Of a DNA stretch of 46,815 nucleotides, positions 35,692 to 43,334 are shown piece after piece. The stretch lies in assembly GCA_902599955.1 (NCBI GenBank), contig CACKHK010000008.1:1-46815 (forward strand). The letters run 5' to 3'. A program made the translations under genes and the position numbers. Numbering within the stretch: the stretch's first letter is position 1; every line of letters begins with the position of its first letter. The stretch is from an uncultured Pelagibacteraceae bacterium (GTDB taxonomy: Bacteria > Pseudomonadota > Alphaproteobacteria > Pelagibacterales > Pelagibacteraceae). The notes below the pieces were generated by a model. That model did no database searches and was not told the origin of the DNA. It saw only the letters and a program-made list of their open reading frames with translations.

Positions 35692-36411
35692 ATGGATTTA
35701 AATATAGTTAATAACCAAGAGCAATTTTTAGCAGGTAAACTTAGAGGGTATACTTTAAAAGGTGCAGAAAATAAATTTGACGATAAAGGAAAACCTTTAC
35801 CATTTCCAGGGTGCACAATAATTTGTAATATTCCTCTTAATACATATTTATCTGATCAAATTATTGGTTTTCAAAAAAATTTAGAAAATTTTAATCCTGA
35901 AAAAACTTATTCCTATTTACCACCATCAAGTTTTCATATGACATTATTTGACTGTTGTAATTTAAATACAAAAAATACTTATTATTGGCCAACAGATATA
36001 GATCTTGATATGGATTACAAAGATATAGCTATTCAATTAAATAAAAGAATTGAAAACTATAATTTTCCAAAAGAAATCAATTTAAAACTAAAAACATTTT
36101 TTGGAGGTTACAGCATTGTTTTAGAACCCTTTTCTGAGGAGGACGAAAAAATTTTAAGAAATTGTAGAGATGAACTAAGTAATTTATTGAAAATTAAATT
36201 TGAAAATCATCAAAGATATACTTTCCATGTTACATTAGCTTATATCTTGAGACAACTTAATGAAACTGAAATAAAAAATTTAACTAAATTTAATAAACAA
36301 TTATCCTCTGATTTTAATAAAAAAATTCCAAAAATTACTTTCACAAAACCTGAAATGTGCACCTTTAAAAACATGCTGGAGTTTGAAAGTATTAATCCTT
36401 CTAGCCTGTAA
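35692..36411 (+). CDS. 2H phosphoesterase family protein (DUF1868-like)
   Basis: This 239-aa protein has the two H-x-T-x motifs of the 2H phosphoesterase superfamily: FHMTLF (H82, T84) and FHVTLAY (H179, T181), about 97 residues apart. The N terminus (LRGYTLKGAENKFDDKGKPL, then FPGCTIICNIP) resembles the DUF1868 group. 2H enzymes open cyclic phosphodiesters or transfer on 2',3'-type phosphates. The gene sits 9 bp after ugpQ in the same operon, so a role on a cyclic or unusual glycerophosphodiester is attractive, but that is inference. It has no signal peptide. Confidence 0.8.
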   Translation: MDLNIVNNQEQFLAGKLRGYTLKGAENKFDDKGKPLPFPGCTIICNIPLNTYLSDQIIGFQKNLENFNPEKTYSYLPPSSFHMTLFDCCNLNTKNTYYWPTDIDLDMDYKDIAIQLNKRIENYNFPKEINLKLKTFFGGYSIVLEPFSEEDEKILRNCRDELSNLLKIKFENHQRYTFHVTLAYILRQLNETEIKNLTKFNKQLSSDFNKKIPKITFTKPEMCTFKNMLEFESINPSSL

Positions 36412-36487
36412 TAGTTTTTACTTATAGATATTCTTCATTATTATTTTAATCTTTGATTTTCAATAAATTTTTAAAAACTGATTTAGA

Positions 36488-36520
36488 AAATTGACCTTAA
36501 ATCTTATAGGTTCAATTTTT
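36488..36520 (+). terminator. Putative terminator after the 2H phosphoesterase gene
   Basis: AAATTGACCT pairs with AGGTTCAATTT, with one bulged T and a loop of about 10 bases, followed by further T. It ends exactly where the convergent aqpS stop begins. The remainder of the 109-bp gap is featureless AT-rich sequence. Confidence 0.55.
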
Positions 36521-37198
36521 CTACGAGATAGTTTTATCTCTTGTCCTGTTATTGAAAAGCATTTTTTTAGCCACAAATACAGCAAAAAGTGCACCGATAA
36601 TTTCTGCTAATATATAAACTGGAGTATACATATAATTAATTCCAGTAAAACTTTCTGTAAATGTTCTCGCTATTGCTACAGCAGGATTTGCAAATGATGT
36701 AGATGATGTAAACCAATAACCAGCAGTGATATAAAAAGCAACACATGAGGCCACTACCACACTTCCTTTCTTTAATGATCCAAAAATTATCAGTATCAAT
36801 CCAAATGTTGCTACAATTTCAGATGTAAATATATTTATTCCGTCCCTTGATTTTGTTGATAATTCAAAAATTTGATGTTCGAAAAAGAAATTGGCAAGTG
36901 CTACACCTAACAAACAACCTAAAATTTGCGCAGATATATATGTGGGTAATAAATTTCCTTTTAATTTTTTTGTAAGAAACATTGCTAGACTTACAAATGG
37001 ATTAAAATGTGCTCCTGAAACATCACTAAAAACAGTTATTAGTACAAAAAGTCCTGCGCCAGTTGCTATAGTATTGGCTAAAAGCATAATACCTGTGTCA
37101 TTTGTAAGATTTTCAGCCATTATTCCTGAGCCAACAATAATCATTACAAGGAAACAACTACCAATAAACTCTCCAAGAAAAAACTTACTATATTTCAT
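36521..37198 (-). CDS. aqpS: Aquaglyceroporin (AqpS-like, probable arsenite channel)
   Basis: This 225-aa MIP-family channel has six membrane segments and two half-helix motifs: the first reads HFNPFVSLA (NPF instead of NPA), the second FANPAVAIAR (NPA plus the selectivity-filter Arg). It starts 11 bp inside the end of arsC, so the two are coupled. In Sinorhizobium an aquaporin paired with arsC lets arsenite flow out after arsenate reduction; the same job is likely here. A role in glycerol movement is the alternative, given the neighbouring ugp genes. Confidence 0.85.
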   Translation of the reverse strand: MKYSKFFLGEFIGSCFLVMIIVGSGIMAENLTNDTGIMLLANTIATGAGLFVLITVFSDVSGAHFNPFVSLAMFLTKKLKGNLLPTYISAQILGCLLGVALANFFFEHQIFELSTKSRDGINIFTSEIVATFGLILIIFGSLKKGSVVVASCVAFYITAGYWFTSSTSFANPAVAIARTFTESFTGINYMYTPVYILAEIIGALFAVFVAKKMLFNNRTRDKTIS

Positions 37199-37643
37199 AA
37201 TTTTTTATCCAATCATTAATTCTTGTTTCTAAATTGGAATAAGTTTTATGTATTTCTGTTGAAATCAGCTCTTCTTTATTTGGTTTATCACTCTTCTCTA
37301 ACTCATTAATGATATAAACAGGATCTTCAATATCCCAATGAACTATTTTTTCAGGGGATGGCCAGACTGGACAAACTTCATTACTAGCATTGTTACATAC
37401 AGTAAATACCTGATCAAAGGTTGTTTTCTCATTCAAGAATTTGTTGAAGTTTTTTGATGACAGATTTTTTGTATCAAAATTATTTTCATTTAGATACTTA
37501 ATGACATATTTATTAATTATTCCAGATGGTTTGCTACCCGCACTGTAACCAATAAATTTATTTTTATGAAATTTATTAACTACACTTTCGGCCAATATGC
37601 TTCTGTGAGAATTGCCAGTACAAACAAATAAAAGTTTTTTCAT
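37188..37643 (-). CDS. arsC: Arsenate reductase ArsC, low-molecular-weight phosphatase type
   Basis: This 151-aa protein has the phosphate-loop CTGNSHRSILAES (C8 and R14 in CX5R), the redox pair C83 and C91 (VCNNASNEVCPVWP) and the catalytic WDIEDP. The triple cysteine arrangement is that of thioredoxin-coupled arsenate reductases (C10/C82/C89 in plasmid pI258, from memory). It reduces arsenate, which enters through phosphate transporters, to arsenite for release through AqpS. The loop residue before Arg is His, where Cys or Ala is common. It is divergent from phnZ with a PhoB box between. Confidence 0.9.
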   Translation of the reverse strand: MKKLLFVCTGNSHRSILAESVVNKFHKNKFIGYSAGSKPSGIINKYVIKYLNENNFDTKNLSSKNFNKFLNEKTTFDQVFTVCNNASNEVCPVWPSPEKIVHWDIEDPVYIINELEKSDKPNKEELISTEIHKTYSNLETRINDWIKNYEI

Positions 37644-37701
37644 TTTTAACTTTTATTACTATAAAATATTTTTTCTATACTTAATGAGTACTAAATCTAA
37701 A

Positions 37702-37719
37702 TTGTAATAAAACTGAAAC
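37702..37719 (+). promoter_or_regulatory. PhoB box between arsC and phnZ
   Basis: TTGTAAT (37702-37708) and CTGAAAC (37713-37719) are spaced 11 bp with an AAAA linker and followed by ATTT, close to the pstS box. It is 20 bp upstream of the phnZ ATG, which would leave a very short leader, and 59 bp from the divergent arsC start. Confidence 0.65.
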
Positions 37720-37738
37720 ATTTTTAATTTAAAAGAAT

Positions 37739-38293
37739 ATGATGGATAATATGTCAAATATTGCCAATTTATTTAAAATTATAGAAGAAATTGGATCAGA
37801 CAAACAATATGGAAATGAAAAAGTTTCACAACTAGAACATGCAATTCAATGCGCATTATTGGCAAAAAAAAATAATGAAAACCATTTTTTTATTACTGCA
37901 GCCCTATTCCATGATATTGGTCACTTAATTAATAATGACAAAGAAGCCATAAAAAAAGGAATAGATAAAAAGCATGAAAATTCAGGATCTCTTTTTCTTT
38001 CTAGATTTTTTCCAGAAGATGTTACAATATTAATTAAAGGACATGTTCCGGCTAAAAGATATTTGGTTTATTGTGAAAAAGGTTATTATGAGTCTTTATC
38101 TATTGCTTCAAAACGAAGTTTAGATGTCCAAGGAGGAAGTTTTTCCAAAGAGGAAGCAAACGAATTTATTAAACAACCTTTTATGCAAGATGCAGTTAGA
38201 TTAAGAAAATATGATGATCTTGCTAAAATTGAAAATTTAGAAATTCCAAATATAAATTATTTTTACAAACACGTAGAGAGAAGCTTTAAATAA
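37739..38293 (+). CDS. phnZ: PhnZ-type HD-domain phosphonate oxygenase
   Basis: This 184-aa HD-superfamily protein has Y24, E27, H34 (QLEHA), H58-D59 (LFHDIGHL), H79, H102 (GHVPAKRYL) and D160 (RLRKYDDLAK). From memory these correspond to the mixed-valent di-iron ligands and gating residues of PhnZ (Y24, E27, H34, H58, D59, H80, H104, D161). QGGSFS and DAVRLR are also PhnZ-like. PhnZ cleaves 2-amino-1-hydroxyethylphosphonate or a similar 1-hydroxyphosphonate, releasing phosphate. The hydroxylase that usually precedes it (PhnY or TmpA) is absent here. TmpB-type activity on trimethylated substrates is an alternative. The 3' end overlaps the convergent MFS gene by 8 bp. Confidence 0.85.
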   Translation: MMDNMSNIANLFKIIEEIGSDKQYGNEKVSQLEHAIQCALLAKKNNENHFFITAALFHDIGHLINNDKEAIKKGIDKKHENSGSLFLSRFFPEDVTILIKGHVPAKRYLVYCEKGYYESLSIASKRSLDVQGGSFSKEEANEFIKQPFMQDAVRLRKYDDLAKIENLEIPNINYFYKHVERSFK

Positions 38294-39458
38294 ACTTTTT
38301 TTTGTTTAAAAAAATTGCTGTCGAGTTACCAAATATTGCTAAAACAAAAAATACTAATATTAACAAATCATATCCTCCTACATTCCATACCAACGAACCA
38401 ATCCATGGACCAGCAATACTACCAATCATATATTGCAAAGCTAAAATACCATGAATATTGCCAAAGTTTTTTTGGCCAAAAGTATCATTTTGAACCAAAG
38501 GTTTTAAAATAGCCATACTGCCATATGCTGAACTATTAAATAAAACAAATAAAAATGCTAAGTAATGATTAATATTTATAAAGTATAAAAATATCATTCC
38601 AACTACCATCGAGTAAAAACAAATTACAAATAATTTTAAATTTGACTTATCACCTCCATATATCATAACTAAAATTCTACCTATTACTTGTCCTGGTCCA
38701 AACAGAGATGCTGTCAATACAGCTTGGGATAGACTCATCCCTTTTTCCTGCAACATTGGAATTACATGAGTTGTAATAGCACCAATATTAAATCCAATAA
38801 CAAACAATGAAAAACTAAATAACCAAAATCTATAATCTTTAAGTATTATTTTAAGCTTTGAATTTTGATCTGTTTTCTTTTCAATTTTTTTAAATTCTTT
38901 TATAATTATATTTTTGAAACCAAAATAATTAGCTGGTGAACTAATCAATATATTTAATATTCCAAAAATAAATACAGTAAACCTCCAGTCATATTGTTCT
39001 GTTAAATAAGTAGCAGTAGGAAATGTGTATGTGCTTGCAAATCCAGCAAATAAAGTAATTATTGCAATAGATGTTTTGGCCTTTGATTTTAAATTAATAG
39101 TAATGACACTAAAAAGCATCGTATAAAGACAGCCACCCGAGGTTGCACTGACAAGTATCCAAGCAAGTAAAAATCCACCATATGTATCTACTGATGAAAG
39201 ATAAATTACACTTAGTCCTAACAGTATAGGACTGGTCCACATCATTGGAAAACTTAGATTTCTATCTACAATCTTACCTAGAAAAGGTAAAAGTAAACTA
39301 TGCACAACTAAGCCTAGAGAATAAATAAATGTTAAATTATTCCTTGAGATACTAAGTTCATTTTCCCAAGTTAGCAACAACGCTGAGAACAGATACATAC
39401 AACTGCTGTAACAAAAGGTAACTGATATACCTATTAAAAATGCAGACAAATATTTCAC
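38286..39458 (-). CDS. MFS transporter, substrate unknown
   Basis: This 390-aa major-facilitator protein has about 12 membrane segments and a loop between TM2 and TM3 containing PFLGKIVDR, the usual G-x3-D-R type MFS signature. A central cytoplasmic loop (KNIIIKEFKKIEKK...) lies near residue 185-200. Features such as ARTNG-like start and GPGQVIGRI point to the monocarboxylate/oxalate-formate-like branch. A PhoB-like repeat lies just upstream and the gene is convergent with phnZ, so uptake or export related to phosphonates or organophosphates is plausible. The substrate cannot be inferred from sequence alone. Confidence 0.8.
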   Translation of the reverse strand: MKYLSAFLIGISVTFCYSSCMYLFSALLLTWENELSISRNNLTFIYSLGLVVHSLLLPFLGKIVDRNLSFPMMWTSPILLGLSVIYLSSVDTYGGFLLAWILVSATSGGCLYTMLFSVITINLKSKAKTSIAIITLFAGFASTYTFPTATYLTEQYDWRFTVFIFGILNILISSPANYFGFKNIIIKEFKKIEKKTDQNSKLKIILKDYRFWLFSFSLFVIGFNIGAITTHVIPMLQEKGMSLSQAVLTASLFGPGQVIGRILVMIYGGDKSNLKLFVICFYSMVVGMIFLYFININHYLAFLFVLFNSSAYGSMAILKPLVQNDTFGQKNFGNIHGILALQYMIGSIAGPWIGSLVWNVGGYDLLILVFFVLAIFGNSTAIFLNKKKFI

Positions 39459-39474
39459 AAATTTTTTTATTTCT

Positions 39475-39491
39475 TTAACATTTTTTTAACA
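39475..39491 (-). promoter_or_regulatory. Possible PhoB box before the MFS gene
   Basis: On the minus strand TGTTAA occurs twice with an exact 11-bp period (39491-39486 and 39480-39475), separated by five A. It sits 17 bp before the MFS start. It deviates from the TGTAAY form at pstS and phnX, so it is only suggestive. Confidence 0.35.
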
Positions 39492-39512
39492 AAAGTAAGT
39501 TAATAGATTATT

Positions 39513-39941
39513 ATGAATAAAATCATAATCTCATTTATATTAACTTTATCCACAATTTCTATTACTCAAGCTGACAATCATGCTAAAATAACAGAGCAAC
39601 AAGCCGGCAGTAGTTATTCACAAAATACTGAGGATACATTTAAAAATGAAATAGGGAATTGTGAAGACCCTGGCGTACTTATGTTAAGAGCCACTGTTAA
39701 AAATGATATTTCAAGATCTAGTCCCGAAAAAGCATCTGAGGCAGAAGCATTAATGAAAGAGGGCATGAAATTGTGTAATGAAAATAGAGTTTTTGAGGCA
39801 AAACTAAAATTAGAAGACGCTAAAACAACTGCTAGAGCAGGATTAGTAGATGGAGAGGATCCATCTATAACTAAAGTTGTTGTTGACAATAATGAGATAA
39901 CAAAGGAAGAAAAACCTTGGTGGAAATTCTGGAAAGATTGA
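39513..39941 (+). CDS. Small periplasmic protein of unknown function
   Basis: This 142-aa protein has a signal peptide cleaved near A20 (TQA|DNHAK). The mature part has two cysteines (C50, C88), a central charged helical stretch (SPEKASEAEALMKEGMKLC, then FEAKLKLEDAKTTARAG) and a C-terminal tail ending WWKFWKD. The tail could insert at a membrane surface. It is divergent from the MFS gene with 54 bp between and convergent with phnE. I do not recognise the family; the helical part recalls short periplasmic helical proteins. Confidence 0.75.
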   Translation: MNKIIISFILTLSTISITQADNHAKITEQQAGSSYSQNTEDTFKNEIGNCEDPGVLMLRATVKNDISRSSPEKASEAEALMKEGMKLCNENRVFEAKLKLEDAKTTARAGLVDGEDPSITKVVVDNNEITKEEKPWWKFWKD

Positions 39942-39975
39942 TTTTTATCTTTTTAAATTCCTAAATTAAAATTTC

Positions 39976-40006
39976 TAGAAAAATTTATGATAAAGGTATT
40001 TTTCTA
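39976..40006. terminator. Weak AT-rich inverted repeat between convergent genes
   Basis: TAGAAAAAT (39976-39984) and ATTTTTCTA (39998-40006) are perfect inverted repeats with a 13-base loop, ending one base before the phnE stop. It could act as a weak bidirectional terminator. Confidence 0.35.
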
Positions 40007-40007
40007 T

Positions 40008-41408
40008 TTACCTTACAATTAATTGATCTGATCCAATTAATATTCTTCTAAGCCAAGCAGATAATCTATCCATAAATATTACTACAGCCAAAACTAATAT
40101 TGCCATGTAGGCGACATTTTCAAAATCATTTCCAGTACCTAGTGCACCTAAAAATTGTAAACCAATTCCTCCTGCGCCCATTGCACCTATTATTACGGCT
40201 CCTCTAGTATTTGACTCTAAATAGTATAAGGATTGAGATACAAAAATTGGAAGTATTTGAGGAATTATACCAAATCTATGTTGTAGAAATTTGCTAGCCC
40301 CTGTAGATTGAACTCCTTCTTGTTGTTTCTTCTCAGTATTTTCAATTGCTTCAGAATATAATTTACCTAAAGTACCTGTATCAGTAAAACCAATCGCAAA
40401 AATACCAGTGAAGGGTCCTGGACCAAAAGCTCTTAAAAATATTAAACTCCAAATTAAAAAGTCTATTCCTCTTAAAGTATCAAATAATCTTCTTAACGTA
40501 AATCTTAGAGCTTTAATAGGTGTAACGTTGTATGCAGCAAGGAATGACAAGGGCAGAGCCATTACCGTAGCAAACATTGTCCCTAATACAGCCATAACTA
40601 TTGTTTCGAGCATTGCCCACCAAACTCTACCGTGCATAAATGCTTCATTATCCTTAATCTCTGTTAAGAAAAGTTTTAAATTAGACATTTCAGGAACAAC
40701 TCTTTCTTTAGAAAAAGTCAAACCTAGTGCTTCGAAAAAGGTATATGGTTCTAACGGACTTGAGAAATCAAACCAAAAATATTTCCATCCGATACTGTAA
40801 CGATGAATTTCAACTTTTTTTGGATATACTTGAATTCTCTCATACAAAGTTGGTCTAAATTCAACTCTATTTTCTGTGATTCTAAAACCTTTTAAATCTT
40901 CTATGACCAAATCCTCTGAACCTACAAGGTAAGGTTTACCATTAGAATTTAATTTTATGGTAAAATCTCTCTCATATTTTGGAAAATTTACAATCTCGAC
41001 TTTATCTTTGTATAATATTGCCTTACCTTTATTATTAAACTCAACTACATTGCCAACATTATCAGAATTTTTGTAAAACCAATCTGGAATTGATTTATCA
41101 AGATTATCTCTTCCATAAACACTTCTATAATTTCCTTCAAAAGCTATTTTAATATCCTCATGATTTTCCCATTTCATTGTTACATGATCTTTGTGTGCAT
41201 ATGTGTCTAAGACAAACATAGCAGCATTTTGTGGTTTCCATTTTTTTGGGATATCAACAACATCTAAAGTAAAAAAACCTACTATTAAATATACTAAGAC
41301 GAGAAAAAAAATTATTTGGCCTCTTAATCTACTCTTTCTGGCTTGTTTAAATGTGTCAGGAAATAATTTACGAATATTTTCTCTTTGAATAGCTAAACTA
41401 GAACTCAT
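40008..41408 (-). CDS. phnE: Phosphonate ABC transporter permease PhnE, long form
   Basis: This 466-aa permease has a first membrane segment at about residues 30-49. It continues with roughly 170 residues of hydrophilic, probably periplasmic sequence, and then a normal PhnE core from about residue 265 (MLETIVMAVLGTMFATVMAL) with the coupling loop GASKFLQHRFGIIPQILPIF. The core ends GAGGIGLQFLGALGTGNDFE, typical of PhnE. Long second permeases of this type are known in rhizobial phn clusters. It overlaps the preceding phnE by 4 bp, and with it forms the channel for PhnD-delivered phosphonate. Confidence 0.92.
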   Translation of the reverse strand: MSSSLAIQRENIRKLFPDTFKQARKSRLRGQIIFFLVLVYLIVGFFTLDVVDIPKKWKPQNAAMFVLDTYAHKDHVTMKWENHEDIKIAFEGNYRSVYGRDNLDKSIPDWFYKNSDNVGNVVEFNNKGKAILYKDKVEIVNFPKYERDFTIKLNSNGKPYLVGSEDLVIEDLKGFRITENRVEFRPTLYERIQVYPKKVEIHRYSIGWKYFWFDFSSPLEPYTFFEALGLTFSKERVVPEMSNLKLFLTEIKDNEAFMHGRVWWAMLETIVMAVLGTMFATVMALPLSFLAAYNVTPIKALRFTLRRLFDTLRGIDFLIWSLIFLRAFGPGPFTGIFAIGFTDTGTLGKLYSEAIENTEKKQQEGVQSTGASKFLQHRFGIIPQILPIFVSQSLYYLESNTRGAVIIGAMGAGGIGLQFLGALGTGNDFENVAYMAILVLAVVIFMDRLSAWLRRILIGSDQLIVR

Positions 41409-42259
41409 TGATTTGCTCCAATTAATTTATGTCTCCAATATGCAGACAAATAATCTAATGCAATTATCGTACCAACCAGTAAGAACATACACGCTAAAAC
41501 ATCAGCTCCATAATTCCACTGAATTAGAGCCGCTAACATTTCTCCAATTCCACCTGCACCAACAAAACCTAATATTGTAGATTCTCTAACATTAATTTCT
41601 AACCTCAATATTCCATAACTTAAAAACAAAGGTAGTACCTGGGGAAGAACTGAAAATCTTATCTTCTGTGTCCAAGTTGCACCAACAGAACTTAAACCTT
41701 CAATAGGTTTTCCATCACAATTTTCTATAGCCTCTGTAAATAATTTACCAAGTGCTCCAGCAGTATGTATTGTTATAGCAATTACAGCTGGTAAAGATGA
41801 TTTACCCATTAGATATAAAAACACCATTGCTATTATTAATGTTGGAAATGATCTTGTCACATCCATTAAAAATTTTGTAAATTGAATAACTCTTTTGTTT
41901 CTAATTAGGTTCCTACTTGAAAAAATTGCAAATATAATTGCTAAAATAAAACCTATAGAAGTTGAAAATAAAGCAATATTTAAAGTAATAATTAATTCAG
42001 GAATATACTTAATAACTCTTGGCCAATATTTCCATCCCATCTCAAAAGTGTCTACAAATAAATCTCTAGGGTAGTTAAAAAAATTAGCTATACCTCTTCC
42101 AAAAGACCCTGCATTTGCTTCTAACGATACCAAGGTACCACCAAAAAAAATTAATATTAGAATTGCAATTCCAAGTAGCGAGGACCTAGTTCTCTGGTTT
42201 GTTAATTTTTTTAAATTAACTTCAATTTGTTCTAGGTTGGCAGGTAAGGCTTTTGTCAT
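41405..42259 (-). CDS. phnE: Phosphonate ABC transporter permease PhnE, short form
   Basis: This 284-aa permease of the phosphonate family has a first membrane segment at about residues 28-45, ALFSTSIGFILAIIFAIFSS, the coupling loop GATWTQKIRFSVLPQVLPLF and GFVGAGGIGEML near the C terminus. It is the regular-length PhnE and precedes the long form by a 4-bp overlap. A strong hairpin separates it from phnD. Confidence 0.93.
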   Translation of the reverse strand: MTKALPANLEQIEVNLKKLTNQRTRSSLLGIAILILIFFGGTLVSLEANAGSFGRGIANFFNYPRDLFVDTFEMGWKYWPRVIKYIPELIITLNIALFSTSIGFILAIIFAIFSSRNLIRNKRVIQFTKFLMDVTRSFPTLIIAMVFLYLMGKSSLPAVIAITIHTAGALGKLFTEAIENCDGKPIEGLSSVGATWTQKIRFSVLPQVLPLFLSYGILRLEINVRESTILGFVGAGGIGEMLAALIQWNYGADVLACMFLLVGTIIALDYLSAYWRHKLIGANQ

Positions 42260-42273
42260 AATTTTTAAAAATA

Positions 42274-42310
42274 AATCAGAGGCAAAGATTTACAGTCTTT
42301 GCCTCTGATT
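42274..42310 (-). terminator. Intercistronic hairpin between phnD and phnE
   Basis: The 15 bases 42274-42288 are perfectly complementary to 42296-42310 with a 7-base loop. On the minus strand the stem is followed by TTTATTTTT just before the phnE ATG. It is the longest perfect stem in the window and again lies between a binding-protein gene and its permease. Confidence 0.85.
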
Positions 42311-42323
42311 ATAGGGGGTTTAA

Positions 42324-43274
42324 TTAATTATTTTTTTGCGCTTCAATTTTAGCTTTTCTTGCAGCTACAACTGACTCGTAAAAAGAATGATCCACCGGAA
42401 CCCATTTTTTTACAATCCCGTTTGCAACGTTTTCGCTACATTTTGGATCGTTCTCGTGTATCCATTGCTTTAAACCAATCATTACTTGGTGTGCTCTAAC
42501 AGGTAAAAAAGTAGGCATTACAATTGGTCCATTAGGAATTAATTTTGAAGACCAAATTTGAACAATGTCGTCCATATTTAAAATCCCTTTATCAACCATT
42601 TTTCTTAAATTCCCTGACGAATATCCTTCTTCCCAGCTACCAACACCAGATACCCATGTTACACCAGCATCAACATCACCATTCATTACCGCTAATACAT
42701 TGTTTTCATGTCCTCCAGAAAACTGTGTTTTTGAAAAATATGTATCTGGGTCCATACCCATAGCCTTTAATTCAATTGAAGGAATTAAAAAACCTGATGT
42801 AGAGTTAGGGTCAGCCCAACCAAAAGATTTACCTTTAAGATCTGCCATTGATTTAATTCCAGATGCTTTAGTTGCTACTGCAACAGAGTAGTAACCCATA
42901 TCACCTGTTGGCTGCATTCTTGTTAGTACTGGTACTACTGCAGTTGGATCTTTAAGATACATACCCGCATATCCGGATGAACCAAACCATGTGTAATCTA
43001 GATTACCACCTAGCATCGACTCCATTGTTCCTGCGTAATCTTTAAATGTAAAGAATTTAGCAGGTACACCATAAGCGGCTTCGATATACGGCATGAAACA
43101 TTCATTTCTAGCTATAATATCTTGAGCTGCTTCGTCACCTAAAAAACCAACTCTAAATTCTGGTTGGTATTTACTTAAGTCCATTTTTGGACCTGTGTAA
43201 GTTACTGCATTAGCTTGAGTTGAAAAAAACACCATAGCCAAAAGTGCAATAACTCTTGTTAGTTTATTAAACAT
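42324..43274 (-). CDS. phnD: Phosphonate ABC transporter binding protein PhnD
   Basis: This 316-aa periplasmic binding protein has a signal peptide to about A23 (TQANA|VTY). PhnD landmarks are VGFLGDEAAQDIIARN, the strand DYTWFGSSGYAGMY, MGYYSVAV, ADPNSTSGFLIPS and FSGGHENNVLAVMNGDVDAG. The STSG segment forms the phosphonate site in PhnD proteins. AAGGAGAT lies 6 bases before ATG, a strong ribosome site. It is second in phnCDEE. The hairpin that follows probably leaves PhnD more abundant than PhnE. Confidence 0.94.
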   Translation of the reverse strand: MFNKLTRVIALLAMVFFSTQANAVTYTGPKMDLSKYQPEFRVGFLGDEAAQDIIARNECFMPYIEAAYGVPAKFFTFKDYAGTMESMLGGNLDYTWFGSSGYAGMYLKDPTAVVPVLTRMQPTGDMGYYSVAVATKASGIKSMADLKGKSFGWADPNSTSGFLIPSIELKAMGMDPDTYFSKTQFSGGHENNVLAVMNGDVDAGVTWVSGVGSWEEGYSSGNLRKMVDKGILNMDDIVQIWSSKLIPNGPIVMPTFLPVRAHQVMIGLKQWIHENDPKCSENVANGIVKKWVPVDHSFYESVVAARKAKIEAQKNN

Positions 43275-43334
43275 AATTATCTCCTTTTTATAATTTAAGT
43301 CTAACGACTTATTTGTAACGATGAGTTATTGATC

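Noticed and set aside
36525..36540. Hairpin GAGATA/TATCTC at the aqpS 3' end as a second terminator
   Set aside because: It is inside the aqpS coding sequence, short, and has no T-run in either direction.
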